Assembly: GCA_963742725.1 (NCBI GenBank)
Contig: CAVUMX010000003.1
Coordinates: 806,001 to 870,000, forward strand
DNA: 64,000 bases
DNA from: CAVVAL01 sp963742725
Lineage (GTDB): Bacteria; Actinomycetota; Actinomycetes; Mycobacteriales; Cryptosporangiaceae
Direction of reading: 5' to 3'
The notes below the pieces were generated by a model. That model saw only the letters and a program-made list of their open reading frames with translations. It did no database searches and was not told where the DNA came from. Made by a program: the position numbers and the translations under genes. Below, piece after piece: positions 24,812 through 33,899 of this stretch (position 1 is its first letter; every line of letters starts with the position of its first letter).

Positions 24812-24823
24812 ACTTATATAAGT
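24812..24823. promoter_or_regulatory. AT-rich palindrome, probable ArsR operator
   Basis: ACTTATATAAGT is a perfect 12-bp palindrome, conspicuous in this GC-rich sequence. It adjoins TTGACT on the minus strand, a -35-like box for the ArsR-SRPBCC operon. Confidence 0.6.
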
Positions 24824-24913
24824 CAAGACTGAAATACCCTGGCGAAAAGTCCGGGGAACCGCCCAGGGTGATCCCGGATGGCCGGCGCGCGGAGCTCTGC
24901 CAGCGTGGCGGTC

Positions 24914-26491
24914 ATGTACTCCTACCCTCAGGCGGCACCGCCCGCGCGACCCGGCCGGTCGCGTCGCATCCTGGTCCTGCTGATCGTCGTCCCGCTCGTG
25001 CTCGTCGCCTGCTGCGGCGGGCTGGGCGTCGGGCTCATGGCCTACGCCTGGGTCCGGGGGAGCACGGACACGGTGAACGATGTCGACTTCGCCCAGAAGC
25101 TGACGGTCCCGCCGCTCGCGCCGTCGCGGGTGGACGGCCAGGGCCGGCGGGTGTTCGACCTGGAGGCACGTGAGGGGCGGCAGGAGTTCTTCCCGGGCGT
25201 CCGCGCGGAGACGTACGGGATCAACGGCGACTACCTAGGCCCGACGCTGCGGGCGGCGCGCGGCGAGAAGGTCCAGGTCAACTTCACGAACTCCCTCGAC
25301 GAGGGCACGACGCTGCACTGGCACGGCATGCGCCTCCCCGCGAAGATGGACGGCGGTCCGCACCAGCTCGTCGCGCCCGGTCAGAAGTGGGCGCCGGAGT
25401 GGACGATCGACCAGCCGGCGTCGAGCCTCTGGTATCACCCGCACCCGCACGGCGACACCGAGGACCACGTCTACCGGGGCCTCGCCGGCATGTTCCTGAT
25501 CGACGACCCCGAGGCGTCCGCCCTGGACCTGCCCAAGACCTACGGCGTCGACGACGTCCCTGTCGTCGTCCAGGACAAGCGCTTCGACGACGGACGGCTG
25601 ACCGGCGGCCAGGAACTGTTCAGCTCGACGGGCCGGCTCGGCGACACGATCCTCGTGAACGGGGTGCGGGGGCCGTACCTGGACGTGACGTCCGAGCGCG
25701 TCCGGCTGCGGCTGCTCAACGGATCGACGGCACGCGTGTACAACTTCGGCCTGTCGAACGGCCGCGACTTCGACCTGATCGGCACCGACGGCGGGCTCCT
25801 GGCCGCGCCGCACCGCACGCACAGCGTCATGCTGTCGCCGGGCGAGCGCGCCGAGATCGTCGTGACCATGAGGACCGGCGAGCGGACCGTCCTGCGCAGC
25901 TACCCCCAGGACCTCGGCACGGACTTCTTCCAGGACCGTTTCGGCGGCGGCGACGACACGCTCGACATCCTCCAGCTGCGGGCCTCGTCCACGCTCCGCA
26001 CGTCGGCGGCCGTACCGGCCACGCTGGTCGACGTGCCGCGCCTGGCGGCCGGCGACGCCGTCCGCAGCCGGCGGTTCAGCCTCTCGGGCACGCGGATCAA
26101 CGGCCAGAAGATGGACATGGGCCGCGCGGACGCCGTGGTCGAGCGCGGGACGACCGAGATCTGGGAGGTCCTGAACGCGGGCGGCGCGCCGCACAACTTC
26201 CACATCCACGACGTGCAGTTCCAGGTGCTCGACATCGCGGGCGAGCGTCCGCCGCCGCACCTGCGCGGCTGGAAGGACACCGTGTACGCCGTCCCGGACA
26301 GGACGATGCGGCTCATCGCTACGTTCAGCGACCGGGCCGACCCGGAGGCCGGGTACATGTTCCACTGCCACCTGCTACGCCACGAGGACCAGGGAATGAT
26401 GGGCCAGTTCGTCGTCGTGGAACCGGGTGGCGCGCCGAAGCTGGCGGCGACGACCGGCACGGGCACGCAGGACCACCGCCACCCCAACTGA
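24914..26491 (+). CDS. Multicopper oxidase, membrane-anchored
   Basis: 525 residues. One N-terminal membrane segment (RRILVLLIVVPLVLVACCGG) places the enzyme outside the cell. All copper motifs are present: HWHGMRL near 140, WYHPHPHG near 180, HNFHIHD near 437 and the T1/T3 motif HCHLLRHEDQGM near 495 with an axial Met. Enzymes of the CueO/CotA group oxidise Cu(I), Mn(II) or phenols with O2. The ATG at 24914 is chosen because the sequence MYSYPQ followed by a Pro-rich stretch is typical; ATG 24878 is in frame too. No copper regulator adjoins; monocistronic with a hairpin after the stop. Confidence 0.9.
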   Translation: MYSYPQAAPPARPGRSRRILVLLIVVPLVLVACCGGLGVGLMAYAWVRGSTDTVNDVDFAQKLTVPPLAPSRVDGQGRRVFDLEAREGRQEFFPGVRAETYGINGDYLGPTLRAARGEKVQVNFTNSLDEGTTLHWHGMRLPAKMDGGPHQLVAPGQKWAPEWTIDQPASSLWYHPHPHGDTEDHVYRGLAGMFLIDDPEASALDLPKTYGVDDVPVVVQDKRFDDGRLTGGQELFSSTGRLGDTILVNGVRGPYLDVTSERVRLRLLNGSTARVYNFGLSNGRDFDLIGTDGGLLAAPHRTHSVMLSPGERAEIVVTMRTGERTVLRSYPQDLGTDFFQDRFGGGDDTLDILQLRASSTLRTSAAVPATLVDVPRLAAGDAVRSRRFSLSGTRINGQKMDMGRADAVVERGTTEIWEVLNAGGAPHNFHIHDVQFQVLDIAGERPPPHLRGWKDTVYAVPDRTMRLIATFSDRADPEAGYMFHCHLLRHEDQGMMGQFVVVEPGGAPKLAATTGTGTQDHRHPN

Positions 26492-26529
26492 TTGCCGGTA
26501 ACCGGCAAGATCGCAGGGGCGATCCTGCG
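26492..26529 (+). terminator. Double hairpin terminator after the multicopper oxidase gene
   Basis: TTGCCGGT/ACCGGCAA around a single A (26492-26508) is followed by CGCAGG/CCTGCG (26513-26529). It begins at the base after the stop codon. Confidence 0.65.
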
Positions 26530-26607
26530 TGATCGGACGGCTCGTCGGGATCGTGATTGCCGGATGCTTGACAGGCGGCACCGATAATACCGACAGGGGA
26601 GTACTCG

Positions 26608-27369
26608 ATGGTTCTCAAGAAGATGCTGAGCGCGCTGGGCGTGGGCGGCCCCACGGTCGACACCGTGCTGGAGTCCGCGAACGCCCGTCCGGGCGAGACG
26701 CTGCGCGGCCAGATCCACCTCGTCGGCGGCTCGGCGGACGCCGATATCGAGTACGTCTCGGTCGGGCTGGTCACGCGCGTCGAGGTCGAGACCGACGACG
26801 TGGAGTACGACCAGAAGGTCGAGTTCCACACCGTCCGCGCGACCGGGCGGTTCAGCCTCGCCGCCGGTGAGCGCCGGAGCATCCCGTTCGAGATGGTCGT
26901 CCCGTTCGAGACCCCGCTGACCGCGCTGTACGGGCAGCCGCTCTACGGGATGACGATGGGGGTGCGCACCGAGCTGTCGGTCGCCCGCGCCATCGACAAG
27001 TCCGACCTCGACCCGGTGGCGATCCACCCGCTGCCCGCGCAGGAACAGATCCTGACCGCGTTCAGCCGGCTCGGATTCCGGTACAAGAACGCCGACCTGG
27101 AGCGCGGCCGGATCCGGGGCGTCCACCAGCAGCTGCCGTTCTACCAGGAGATCGAGTTCCTGCCGCCGCGCCACGTCCGGGGGATCAACGAGGTCGAGGT
27201 GACGTTCCTCGCCGGTCCGACCGGCATGGACGTGATCCTGGAAGCGGACAAGCGCGGCGGGATGTTCACGGCGGGACGCGATTCGTACGCGCGCCTGCAG
27301 GTCGACTACGCCACGGCCGCCGACACCGACTGGGCCGTCCCGATCGGCGCCTGGGCCGGGGTGCGCTGA
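26608..27369 (+). CDS. spo0M: Spo0M family sporulation-control protein
   Basis: 253 residues with arrestin-like beta-sandwich sequence: MVLKKMLSALGVGGPTVDTVL, then PGETLRGQIHLVGG and a late GMDVILEADKRGG, characteristic of SpoOM. In Bacillus, Spo0M influences sporulation timing and cell shape; actinobacterial members are uncharacterised. The ATG at 26608 follows GGGGAG by 6 nt. A GATAAT element near 26581 may be the -10. The gene ends inside a 16-bp duplicated stretch and converges on pcaR (18 bp gap). Confidence 0.88.
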   Translation: MVLKKMLSALGVGGPTVDTVLESANARPGETLRGQIHLVGGSADADIEYVSVGLVTRVEVETDDVEYDQKVEFHTVRATGRFSLAAGERRSIPFEMVVPFETPLTALYGQPLYGMTMGVRTELSVARAIDKSDLDPVAIHPLPAQEQILTAFSRLGFRYKNADLERGRIRGVHQQLPFYQEIEFLPPRHVRGINEVEVTFLAGPTGMDVILEADKRGGMFTAGRDSYARLQVDYATAADTDWAVPIGAWAGVR

Positions 27370-27387
27370 GTCTGGGGTGCGCTGAGT
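27358..27387. repeat. 16-bp tandem duplication across the spo0M stop
   Basis: GGGGTGCGCTGAGT occurs at 27358-27371 and 27374-27387. The first copy contains the stop codon; the second fills the gap to the convergent gene. Confidence 0.8.
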
Positions 27388-28155
27388 TCAGCGGCCGCGC
27401 AGGTCCTGCCCGATCTGGGCGGCGGTGGCGCGCAGGCGGGGGAGTAGTTCGTCGCGGATGGTGTCCGAGCTGCCCCGGCTGGCGTGGGCCGAGACGTTGA
27501 CGGCGGCGACGGTGGCGCCGCCGCCGTCGGCGATCGGGGCGGCGATCGAGCGGAGGCCTTCCTCCAGTTCCTGGTCGACGAGGGCCCAGCCCTGCTCGCG
27601 GACCTGGTCCAGTTCCTTCCGCAGCAGGGCCGGGTCGGTGATGGTCCGGCTGGTGAGCGGGCGGAGCTCGGCGGTCGCCAGGTACTGGTCGAGCCAGCCG
27701 GTGGGCTGCCCGGCGAGGAGGACGCGGCCCATCGACGTCGCGTAAGCGGGGAACCGGGTGCCGACGCTGATCGAGACGGACATGATCCGCTTGGCCGGGA
27801 CCCGCGCCACGTACACGACCTCGTCGCCGTCCAGCACGGACACCGAACACGACTCGTGCGCCGCGCCGGCCAGAGCTTCGAGGTGAGGCTGGGCCACCTC
27901 GGGCAGGGTCAGGCTGGACAGGTACGCGTACCCGAGTTCGAGGATGCGGGGCCGCAGCGCGAACAGCCGCCCGTCCGAGCGCATGTACCCGAGGTCGACC
28001 AGGGTGTGGAGGAACCGGCGGGCGGCCGCGCGGGTCAGGCCGGTCGCGCGGGCGACGTCGCTGAGGGTCAGCTCGGGGTGCTCGGCGTCGAACGCGCGGA
28101 TGACGGCCAGTCCCCGCTCCAGGGACTGGACGAAAGCCGGCGCGCGCTCGGTCAT
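27388..28155 (-). CDS. pcaR: IclR family regulator of the pca operon (PcaR type)
   Basis: 255 residues. N-terminal HTH (FVQSLERGLAVIRAFDAEHPELTLSDVARATGLTRAAARRFL, first part residues 8-28) and effector domain with GTRFPAYATSMGRVLLAG, the hallmark of PcaR/PobR/PcaU-type IclR proteins that sense beta-ketoadipate or protocatechuate. It is the last gene of the pca cluster, 11 bp after pcaL, and a -10-like TAGGGT (minus strand, 28164-28169) 8 nt before its ATG may give it its own leaderless transcript. It probably controls the palindrome before pcaI. Whether it activates or represses cannot be told. Confidence 0.88.
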   Translation of the reverse strand: MTERAPAFVQSLERGLAVIRAFDAEHPELTLSDVARATGLTRAAARRFLHTLVDLGYMRSDGRLFALRPRILELGYAYLSSLTLPEVAQPHLEALAGAAHESCSVSVLDGDEVVYVARVPAKRIMSVSISVGTRFPAYATSMGRVLLAGQPTGWLDQYLATAELRPLTSRTITDPALLRKELDQVREQGWALVDQELEEGLRSIAAPIADGGGATVAAVNVSAHASRGSSDTIRDELLPRLRATAAQIGQDLRGR

Positions 28156-28163
28156 GGTCGGGA

Positions 28164-28169
28164 ACCCTA
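28164..28169 (-). promoter_or_regulatory. Possible internal leaderless promoter of pcaR
   Basis: TAGGGT on the minus strand, 8 nt before the pcaR ATG and overlapping the end of pcaL. It would uncouple regulator expression from the long operon mRNA. Confidence 0.4.
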
Positions 28170-29270
28170 ACCCAGCTCGGCGAACGTACGTCGGGCCACG
28201 GCGAATGCCCGGTTCGCGGCCGGCGCGCCGGCGTAGATCGCGACCTGGAGCAGGATCTCCTTGATTTCGTCCCTGGTCAGGCCGTTGCGCAGCGCCGCCC
28301 GGACGTGCATGGCCAGCTCGTCGTCGTGGTGGAGCGTCGCGAGCATGGCGAGGGTGATCGCGCTGCGCGTGCGCCGGTCGAGGCCGGGGCGTGTCCAGAT
28401 CTCGCCCCACGCGTACCGCGTGATGAGGTCCTGGAAGTCGGCGGTGAACGCGTCGGTGCCGGCGGTGGCGCGGTCCACGTGCGCGTCGCCCAGGACCTCG
28501 CGCCGGACGGTCGTTCCGGGGCTGGGCGCCAGGTGGTTGAGGAGTAGTCGGGTCACGGCCTCGCTGGCCTCGATGTTCGCCAGGTGCGCCGCCCCCGGGA
28601 CGACCGCCAGCCGCGCGTCCGGGATGGCCGCCGCGATGGCCGCGCCGTGCTCGACCGGGATGGCGAGGTCGTCGGCGCCGGCGATCACGAGCGTCGGCGC
28701 GGTGATGGCCGGCAGCAGCGGCCGCAGGTCGAGTGCGGCGAGGGCGTCGCAACAGGCCGCGTACCCGTCGTCCGGCGCGGCCGCCATCCAGGCCAGGGCC
28801 CGTTCGATGAGCGCCTCGTCGGCCAGCGCGGGGGTGAACCACCGGGCGACGACCTGGGCCGCGATGGACGCCGTCCCGCCGGACCGGACGGCGCCGGCCC
28901 GGTCGAGCCACGGCTGCGCGCTGTCGAACCGGGCGGACGTGCAGCACAGGACGAGCCGGTCGACCCGCTCGGGCGCTGTCGCCGCCAGCCACATGCCGAC
29001 CATGCCGCCGAGCGACAGTCCGGCGTAGCTGACGGTCTCCAGCCCGAGCGCGTCGAGCAGCGCCAGGACGTCGCCGCCGAGGTCGTCGATCGTGTACGGG
29101 CCGGGCGGCACGGGCGAGGCGCCGTGGCCGCGGTGGTCGTACCGCAGTACCCGGAAGTGCCGCTCCAGCGCCGGGAGCTGCGGTTCCCACATCGCGCCCG
29201 TCGTACCGAGCGAGCTGCCCAGCACGAGCACCGGCGCGTCCGGCGGCCCGGACAGGTCACAGTGGAGCAT
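28167..29270 (-). CDS. pcaL: Fused beta-ketoadipate enol-lactone hydrolase / 4-carboxymuconolactone decarboxylase
   Basis: 367 residues, the PcaD-PcaC fusion typical of actinomycetes. Residues 1-250 are an alpha/beta hydrolase: oxyanion GSSLGTTGAMW, nucleophile Ser in GLSLGG near 89, His in GAAHLANIE. Residues 255-367 are a carboxymuconolactone decarboxylase domain (FQDLITRYAWGEIWTRPGLDRR, split for length: core YAWGEIWTRPGL). It decarboxylates gamma-carboxymuconolactone and hydrolyses the resulting enol-lactone to beta-ketoadipate. It overlaps pcaB by 14 bp. Confidence 0.95.
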   Translation of the reverse strand: MLHCDLSGPPDAPVLVLGSSLGTTGAMWEPQLPALERHFRVLRYDHRGHGASPVPPGPYTIDDLGGDVLALLDALGLETVSYAGLSLGGMVGMWLAATAPERVDRLVLCCTSARFDSAQPWLDRAGAVRSGGTASIAAQVVARWFTPALADEALIERALAWMAAAPDDGYAACCDALAALDLRPLLPAITAPTLVIAGADDLAIPVEHGAAIAAAIPDARLAVVPGAAHLANIEASEAVTRLLLNHLAPSPGTTVRREVLGDAHVDRATAGTDAFTADFQDLITRYAWGEIWTRPGLDRRTRSAITLAMLATLHHDDELAMHVRAALRNGLTRDEIKEILLQVAIYAGAPAANRAFAVARRTFAELG

Positions 29271-30723
29271 CGGGCACCTTCTGGTGTGCGGCGACGGCCC
29301 GGTCGACGAACGTGCCGGCGCTGCCGAGGTACGTGGTCGGGTCGAGGGCCTCGTCGATCGCGGCGGCGTCCAGGTGCGCGCGGATCGTCGGGTCGGCGAG
29401 CAGCGCGTCGCGCAGGGACCCGTCCGCGTACATGCAGGCCTGCGCGACCAGGTCCTGGGCGACGCCGCGGCCCAGCGCGGGTGCGAGCAGCCCGGCGATC
29501 CGCTCGGCGAGGAGCAGCCCGCCGGTCACGTCCAGGTTGTGGCGCATCCGGTCGCGGTCGACCAGCAGGCCGGACAGCAGGTCCCGGGTGCGGGCCGCCG
29601 CGCCGCCGACCAGCCGCAGCAGCGCGGTCAGCGTCTCCCACTCGGCGTGCCAGGTGCCGGCGGCGCGCTCGTGCTCCGGGCTCGCGGCGGCGTGCAGGGT
29701 GGCGACGAGGCCCGGTACGCGCGTGGCCGCGGCGACGATCAGTACGGAGCGCACGGGGTTCTGCTTGTGCGGCATCGCCGACGACCCGCCGCCCGTGGCC
29801 TCGGCGACCTCGCCCACCTCCGTCTGGGCGAGGAGCGTCACGTCCCGGGCGATCTTGCCGAGGACACCCATCGTCACGGCGATCGCGCCGGCCAGCTCGC
29901 CGACGCGGGTCCGATCGGTGTGCCAGGGCAGCGCCGGCTCGGTCAGGCCCAGTTCGGCCGCGAGCAGCGCCGGCACCCGCTCGCCGTCCGGGCCGAGCGC
30001 GGCGAGCGTGCCGGCCGCACCGCCGTACTGGACGGCGAGGCGCCCGCTCCGGACCCGCGCCAGCCCGGCACCCGCCTCGTCCAGGCCCACCAGCCAGCCG
30101 GCGCACTTCAGCCCGAACGTTGTCGGCAGGGCCTGCTGGAGGATCGTCCGCGCGGCCATGACGGTGCCGCGGTGCGCGACGGCCAGGTCGGCGCACGCGT
30201 CCGCGGCGGCGCGCAGGTCGGCCAGGACCGGGCCCAGCGCGCGGTACGCGACGAGGCAGGCGGCCGTGTCGAGGGCGTCCTGGCTGGTGGCGCCGTAGTG
30301 GACGTACGGGCGGGCGCTCTCGGGAACGAGCGCGGTGAGGTCGCGGACGAGCGGCACCACCGGGTTGCCCGAGGCGACCGCCCGCGCGCCCAGCCCGGCG
30401 GCGTCGAACCAGTCGGCCCGGCAGCGGGCGGCGATGCCGGACGCGGCGGAGCGCGGGATCAGGCCCGCCGTCGCCAGTGCGGCGGCCAACCCTCCCTCGA
30501 AGTCGAGCATCGCCTGGAGCCACGCCCCGTCGCCCGTCGCGGTGTCGACGCGCGCGTCACCGGACAGCGCCCCGAACAGCGTGCCCGGGACGATGCCGGC
30601 CAAGCCGCTGTCCGCCAGTCCGGCGCCTGCCAGATCGCCGCCTGCGTGCCCGTGACCGGCCGGCCCGTGACCGGCCGGCAGCGGGGCGGGTGCGCCGTCA
30701 GACGGCGAAGAAGACGGTTTCAC
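29257..30723 (-). CDS. pcaB: 3-carboxy-cis,cis-muconate cycloisomerase
   Basis: 488 residues, fumarase/aspartase superfamily. The signature GSSAMPHKQNP is near residue 320, with YVHYGATSQDALDT near 135. It cyclises beta-carboxymuconate to gamma-carboxymuconolactone, the step between PcaHG and PcaL. The GTG at 30723 starts inside pcaG (26-bp overlap). The first 45 residues are an unusual Gly/Ala/His-rich low-complexity stretch absent from typical PcaB, which normally starts near LFGALSG; a later start is possible but no ATG/GTG with a ribosome-binding site was found. Confidence 0.92.
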   Translation of the reverse strand: MKPSSSPSDGAPAPLPAGHGPAGHGHAGGDLAGAGLADSGLAGIVPGTLFGALSGDARVDTATGDGAWLQAMLDFEGGLAAALATAGLIPRSAASGIAARCRADWFDAAGLGARAVASGNPVVPLVRDLTALVPESARPYVHYGATSQDALDTAACLVAYRALGPVLADLRAAADACADLAVAHRGTVMAARTILQQALPTTFGLKCAGWLVGLDEAGAGLARVRSGRLAVQYGGAAGTLAALGPDGERVPALLAAELGLTEPALPWHTDRTRVGELAGAIAVTMGVLGKIARDVTLLAQTEVGEVAEATGGGSSAMPHKQNPVRSVLIVAAATRVPGLVATLHAAASPEHERAAGTWHAEWETLTALLRLVGGAAARTRDLLSGLLVDRDRMRHNLDVTGGLLLAERIAGLLAPALGRGVAQDLVAQACMYADGSLRDALLADPTIRAHLDAAAIDEALDPTTYLGSAGTFVDRAVAAHQKVPDAPL

Positions 30724-31255
30724 GGTCGCCCCTGAGGCGGATGTCGAAGCGCAGCCCGTCGCCGTCCGGCATGGCGACGAGCGTCGCCCGATCGGACGGG
30801 TCCTCGATCGAGGACAGCACCGGGTCGGCGGCGTTGGCGGCCTGCTCGTCGGGGAAGTAGAGCCGGGTCACGAGCCGCTGGAGCAGGCCACGGGACAGGA
30901 CGGTCACGTCGAGGTGCGGCGCCTCGGTACGACCGTCCGGAGTGGGCAGTGGCCCTGGCTTCACCGTCCGGATCCAGAATCGCCCTTCCGGATCCGTCGC
31001 GCACCGCCCGAACGCCCGGAACCCCTCGTCCACGGCCCCGCGCGGATCGTCGGGGTGCGCGAACCGGCCCGTCGGGCTCGCCTGCCACGTCTCGATCATG
31101 GCATCCGGCACCGCGTCCCCGGCCCCGTCGAAGAGCCGGCCGGCGATGACGACCGAACCGGGCGTGCCGTCCGGTACGACGTCCGGTCCGTCCGGCCACG
31201 GCAACCCGTCCGGGAGCGCGAAGAACGGCCCGACCGTCTGGGAAGGGGTACTCAC
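30698..31255 (-). CDS. pcaG: Protocatechuate 3,4-dioxygenase alpha subunit
   Basis: 185 residues. TPSQTVGPFFALPDG opens the mature sequence as in other alpha subunits, followed by ETWQASPTGRFAH and HLDVTVLSRGLLQRLVTRLYF. The alpha chain lacks the full set of iron ligands and pairs with PcaH to form the intradiol ring-cleaving enzyme. GTG start overlaps the pcaH stop (GTGA), ensuring equal synthesis. The longer open frame to 31327 has no start signal. Confidence 0.95.
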   Translation of the reverse strand: MSTPSQTVGPFFALPDGLPWPDGPDVVPDGTPGSVVIAGRLFDGAGDAVPDAMIETWQASPTGRFAHPDDPRGAVDEGFRAFGRCATDPEGRFWIRTVKPGPLPTPDGRTEAPHLDVTVLSRGLLQRLVTRLYFPDEQAANAADPVLSSIEDPSDRATLVAMPDGDGLRFDIRLRGDRETVFFAV

Positions 31256-31959
31256 GGGTGGTCCTCCTCGAACGGGGTGGCGTCGGCGCCGCGCAGGACG
31301 ATGTCGAACCGGTAGCTCAGCGCCCACTCCGGGACGGTCGTGTCGAGGTCGAACCGGGACACCATGCGCTCGCGGGCGCGCGGGTCAGGAATCGAGTTGT
31401 AGATCGGGTCCTGGGCGAACAGCTGATCGCCGGGGAAGTACATCTGGGTGACGAGGCGCTGCGTGAACGCCGTCCCGAACAGGGAGAAGTGGATGTGCGC
31501 CGGCCGCCACGCGTTGTCGTGGTTGCGCCACGGGTAGGCGCCCGGCTTGATCGTGACGAACGAGTACGACCCGTCGGCGTCGGTGACCGTGCGGCCCACC
31601 CCGCTGAAGTTCGGGTCCAGCGGGGCGTCGTGCCGGTCGACCTTGTGCGCGTACCGGCCGGACGCGTTCGCCTGCCACACCTCGACCAGCGTGTTCGGCA
31701 CGGGGCGGCCGTTGCCGTCGAGGATCCGGCCGCTCACCGTGATCCGCTCGCCGAGCGGTTCGCCGGCGTGCTGGCGGGTCAGGTCGTGGTCGAGTTCGCC
31801 GACCCGGTCGCGGCCCAGCAGCGGACCGGTCACCTCGGTCAGCCACTGGGGCAGCGGACGCAGCGGCCTGGCCGGCGCGCGCAGGGCGGTGGACGCGTAG
31901 CCCGCGAAATCCAGGGGCGGGTGCGACTCGTCGTCACGCCGGTAGGTCGGCAGGTGCAT
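31252..31959 (-). CDS. pcaH: Protocatechuate 3,4-dioxygenase beta subunit
   Basis: 235 residues. Iron-binding residues fit the family: Tyr in GRYAHKVDRHD near 108, Tyr in GAYPWRNHDNAWRPAHIHFS near 147 and the two His of HIHFS. The subunit holds the non-haem Fe(III) that cleaves protocatechuate between its hydroxyls to beta-carboxymuconate. Encoded 9 bp after pcaF and overlapping pcaG by 4 bp. Confidence 0.96.
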   Translation of the reverse strand: MHLPTYRRDDESHPPLDFAGYASTALRAPARPLRPLPQWLTEVTGPLLGRDRVGELDHDLTRQHAGEPLGERITVSGRILDGNGRPVPNTLVEVWQANASGRYAHKVDRHDAPLDPNFSGVGRTVTDADGSYSFVTIKPGAYPWRNHDNAWRPAHIHFSLFGTAFTQRLVTQMYFPGDQLFAQDPIYNSIPDPRARERMVSRFDLDTTVPEWALSYRFDIVLRGADATPFEEDHP

Positions 31960-31968
31960 CGTGTCTCC

Positions 31969-33138
31969 TCATGCCTCCAGGACGACGGCCAGGCCCTGGC
32001 CGACGCCGATACAGATCGCGGCGAGGCCCCAGCCGCCGCCGCGCCGGTGCAGTTCCCAGGCGAGCGAGCCGAGGATCCGCGCGCCGGAGCAGCCGAGCGG
32101 GTGGCCGAGTGCGATCGCGCCGCCGTTCGGGTTGACGATCTCGGGGTCCAGGTCGGGCCATTCGGCCAGGCAGGCGAGCGACTGGGCGGCGAACGCCTCG
32201 TTGAGTTCCACGACGGACAGGTCGCCCCAGCCGATGCCGGCCCGCTCCAGCGCCCGGCGGCCCGCCTCGACGGGCCCGATACCGAAGAAGCGCGGGTCGA
32301 CGGCGTGCACGGCGCGGGCGGCGATCCTGGCGAGCGGACGGCCGCCGGTGCGCTCCAGGCCGGCGGCATCGGCCAGCACCAGCGCGGCGGCGCCGTCGTT
32401 GAGCGGGGAGGCGTTGCCGGCCGTGACGGTGCCGTCCGGGCGGAACACCGGCTTGAGACGGCCCAGCGCCTCGACCGACGTGTCCGCGCGGACGCCTTCG
32501 TCCCGCGCCACGTCGCCCACCGGGACGATCTCGTCGGCGAACGCCCCGGACTCCCAGGCGTCGGCGGCGCGGTGGTGGCTGCGGACGGCGAACGCGTCCT
32601 GGGCCTCGCGGTCGATCTTGTACTCGTCGGCGAGCAGCTCGGTCGCCTCGCCGAGCCCGACCGTCCACTCAGGAGGCATGGCGGGGTTGACCATCCGCCA
32701 GCCGAGCGTGGTGGAGTGCAGCGTCTCGTGGCCGCGCGGGTAGCCGCGTTCCGGCTTCGTCATCACCCACGGTGCCCGGCTCATCGACTCGACCCCGCCC
32801 GCCACGCAGATCGACGCGTCGCCGACGGCGATGGCCCGGGACGCGCCGATCACGGCCTCCATGCCGGAGCCGCAGAGCCGGTTCACCGTCAGGCCCGGGA
32901 CGGTCACCGGCAGCCCGGCGAGCAGGACGGCCATCCGCGCGACGTCCCGGTTGTCCTCGCCGGCACCGTTGGCGTCGCCCAGCACCACGTCGTCGATCAG
33001 GACGGGATCGACGCCGGTGCGGTCCACGGCGGCGCGCACGACCGTGGCGGCCAGGTCGTCCGGGCGGGCGCCCGCCAGCGCGCCGCCGTACCGTCCGATC
33101 GGTGTGCGGACGGCGTCGGCGATGAACACATCGGTCAT
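31969..33138 (-). CDS. pcaF: Beta-ketoadipyl-CoA thiolase
   Basis: 389 residues, thiolase fold. Catalytic Cys in NRLCGSGMEAV near residue 90, HxxxNE-type ELNEAFAAQSL near 310, GGAIALGHPLGCSGAR near 345-360 with the second catalytic His and Cys. It cleaves beta-ketoadipyl-CoA to succinyl-CoA and acetyl-CoA, the last step of the pathway. The ATG at 33138 overlaps the pcaJ stop (ATGA). Confidence 0.95.
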   Translation of the reverse strand: MTDVFIADAVRTPIGRYGGALAGARPDDLAATVVRAAVDRTGVDPVLIDDVVLGDANGAGEDNRDVARMAVLLAGLPVTVPGLTVNRLCGSGMEAVIGASRAIAVGDASICVAGGVESMSRAPWVMTKPERGYPRGHETLHSTTLGWRMVNPAMPPEWTVGLGEATELLADEYKIDREAQDAFAVRSHHRAADAWESGAFADEIVPVGDVARDEGVRADTSVEALGRLKPVFRPDGTVTAGNASPLNDGAAALVLADAAGLERTGGRPLARIAARAVHAVDPRFFGIGPVEAGRRALERAGIGWGDLSVVELNEAFAAQSLACLAEWPDLDPEIVNPNGGAIALGHPLGCSGARILGSLAWELHRRGGGWGLAAICIGVGQGLAVVLEA

Positions 33139-33899
33139 GCGGCAGCTCCCTTGGTGGCCACGAGCGCGCGCAACGCCGCCAGCTCGCCCGTACTCGGCGG
33201 ATCGGTGCGCGCCAGGTCGTCGGAGACCCGCAGCGACCAGCCGGTGCTGGCCACGGCCTGCTCGACCGCCACGCCCGGATGGAGGTGGGTGAGGACGAAC
33301 TCGCAGGTCTCCGGCTCGGGTTGTAGCACACCGAGGTCCGTGATGATCCGGCTCGGACCGCCCCGGCGCAGGCCGTAGCGTTCCCGGTCGCCGTGGCCAC
33401 GGCCGTAGCCGAGCGAGGTCACGAAGTCGACCCGGTCGACGAACGCGCGCCGGGTCTGCCGGACCACCACGATCACCTCGCCGCACGACGCCGCGATCTC
33501 CGGGGCACCGCCGGCGCCCGGCAGGCGGACGGTCGGGGCGCGGTAGTCGTCGCCGATCACGGTGGTGTTGATGTTGCCGAACCGGTCGATCTGGGCGGCG
33601 CCGAGGAACCCGACGTCGATCCGGCCGGGCTGGAGCCAGTAGTTGAACACCTCCGGGACGCTGATCACCGCATCGGCCGTGTCGGCGAGGATGCCGTCGC
33701 CGATCGACAGCGGCAGGCTCGCCGGCTTCGCGCCGATCGTCCCGGACTCGTAGATCAGCACCAGTCCGGGCGCGTGCGTGCGGCGGGCCAGGTTGGCGGC
33801 GGTGCTCGGCAGGCCGATCCCGACGAAGCACGCCGTGCCGTCCCGGAGTGCCCGCGCGGCGGCCACCGTCATCATCTCGTCCGCTGAGTAGGGGCTCAT
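33135..33899 (-). CDS. pcaJ: 3-oxoadipate CoA-transferase subunit B
   Basis: 254 residues. The catalytic Glu is in LIYESGTIGAKP near residue 50. FVGIGLPSTAANLA and QIDRFGNINTTVIGDDYRAP are characteristic of the beta subunit of class I CoA transferases. With PcaI it transfers CoA from succinyl-CoA to beta-ketoadipate. The sequence between the subunits overlaps by 4 bp. A longer upstream frame merely reads through pcaI and is not a fusion. Confidence 0.93.
   Translation of the reverse strand: MSPYSADEMMTVAAARALRDGTACFVGIGLPSTAANLARRTHAPGLVLIYESGTIGAKPASLPLSIGDGILADTADAVISVPEVFNYWLQPGRIDVGFLGAAQIDRFGNINTTVIGDDYRAPTVRLPGAGGAPEIAASCGEVIVVVRQTRRAFVDRVDFVTSLGYGRGHGDRERYGLRRGGPSRIITDLGVLQPEPETCEFVLTHLHPGVAVEQAVASTGWSLRVSDDLARTDPPSTGELAALRALVATKGAAA

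Noticed and set aside
27388..29190. A 600-residue frame joining pcaR to sequence opposite pcaL
   Set aside because: The first 345 residues are a frame-shifted reading of pcaL; the IclR start at 28155 has the proper N-terminus.
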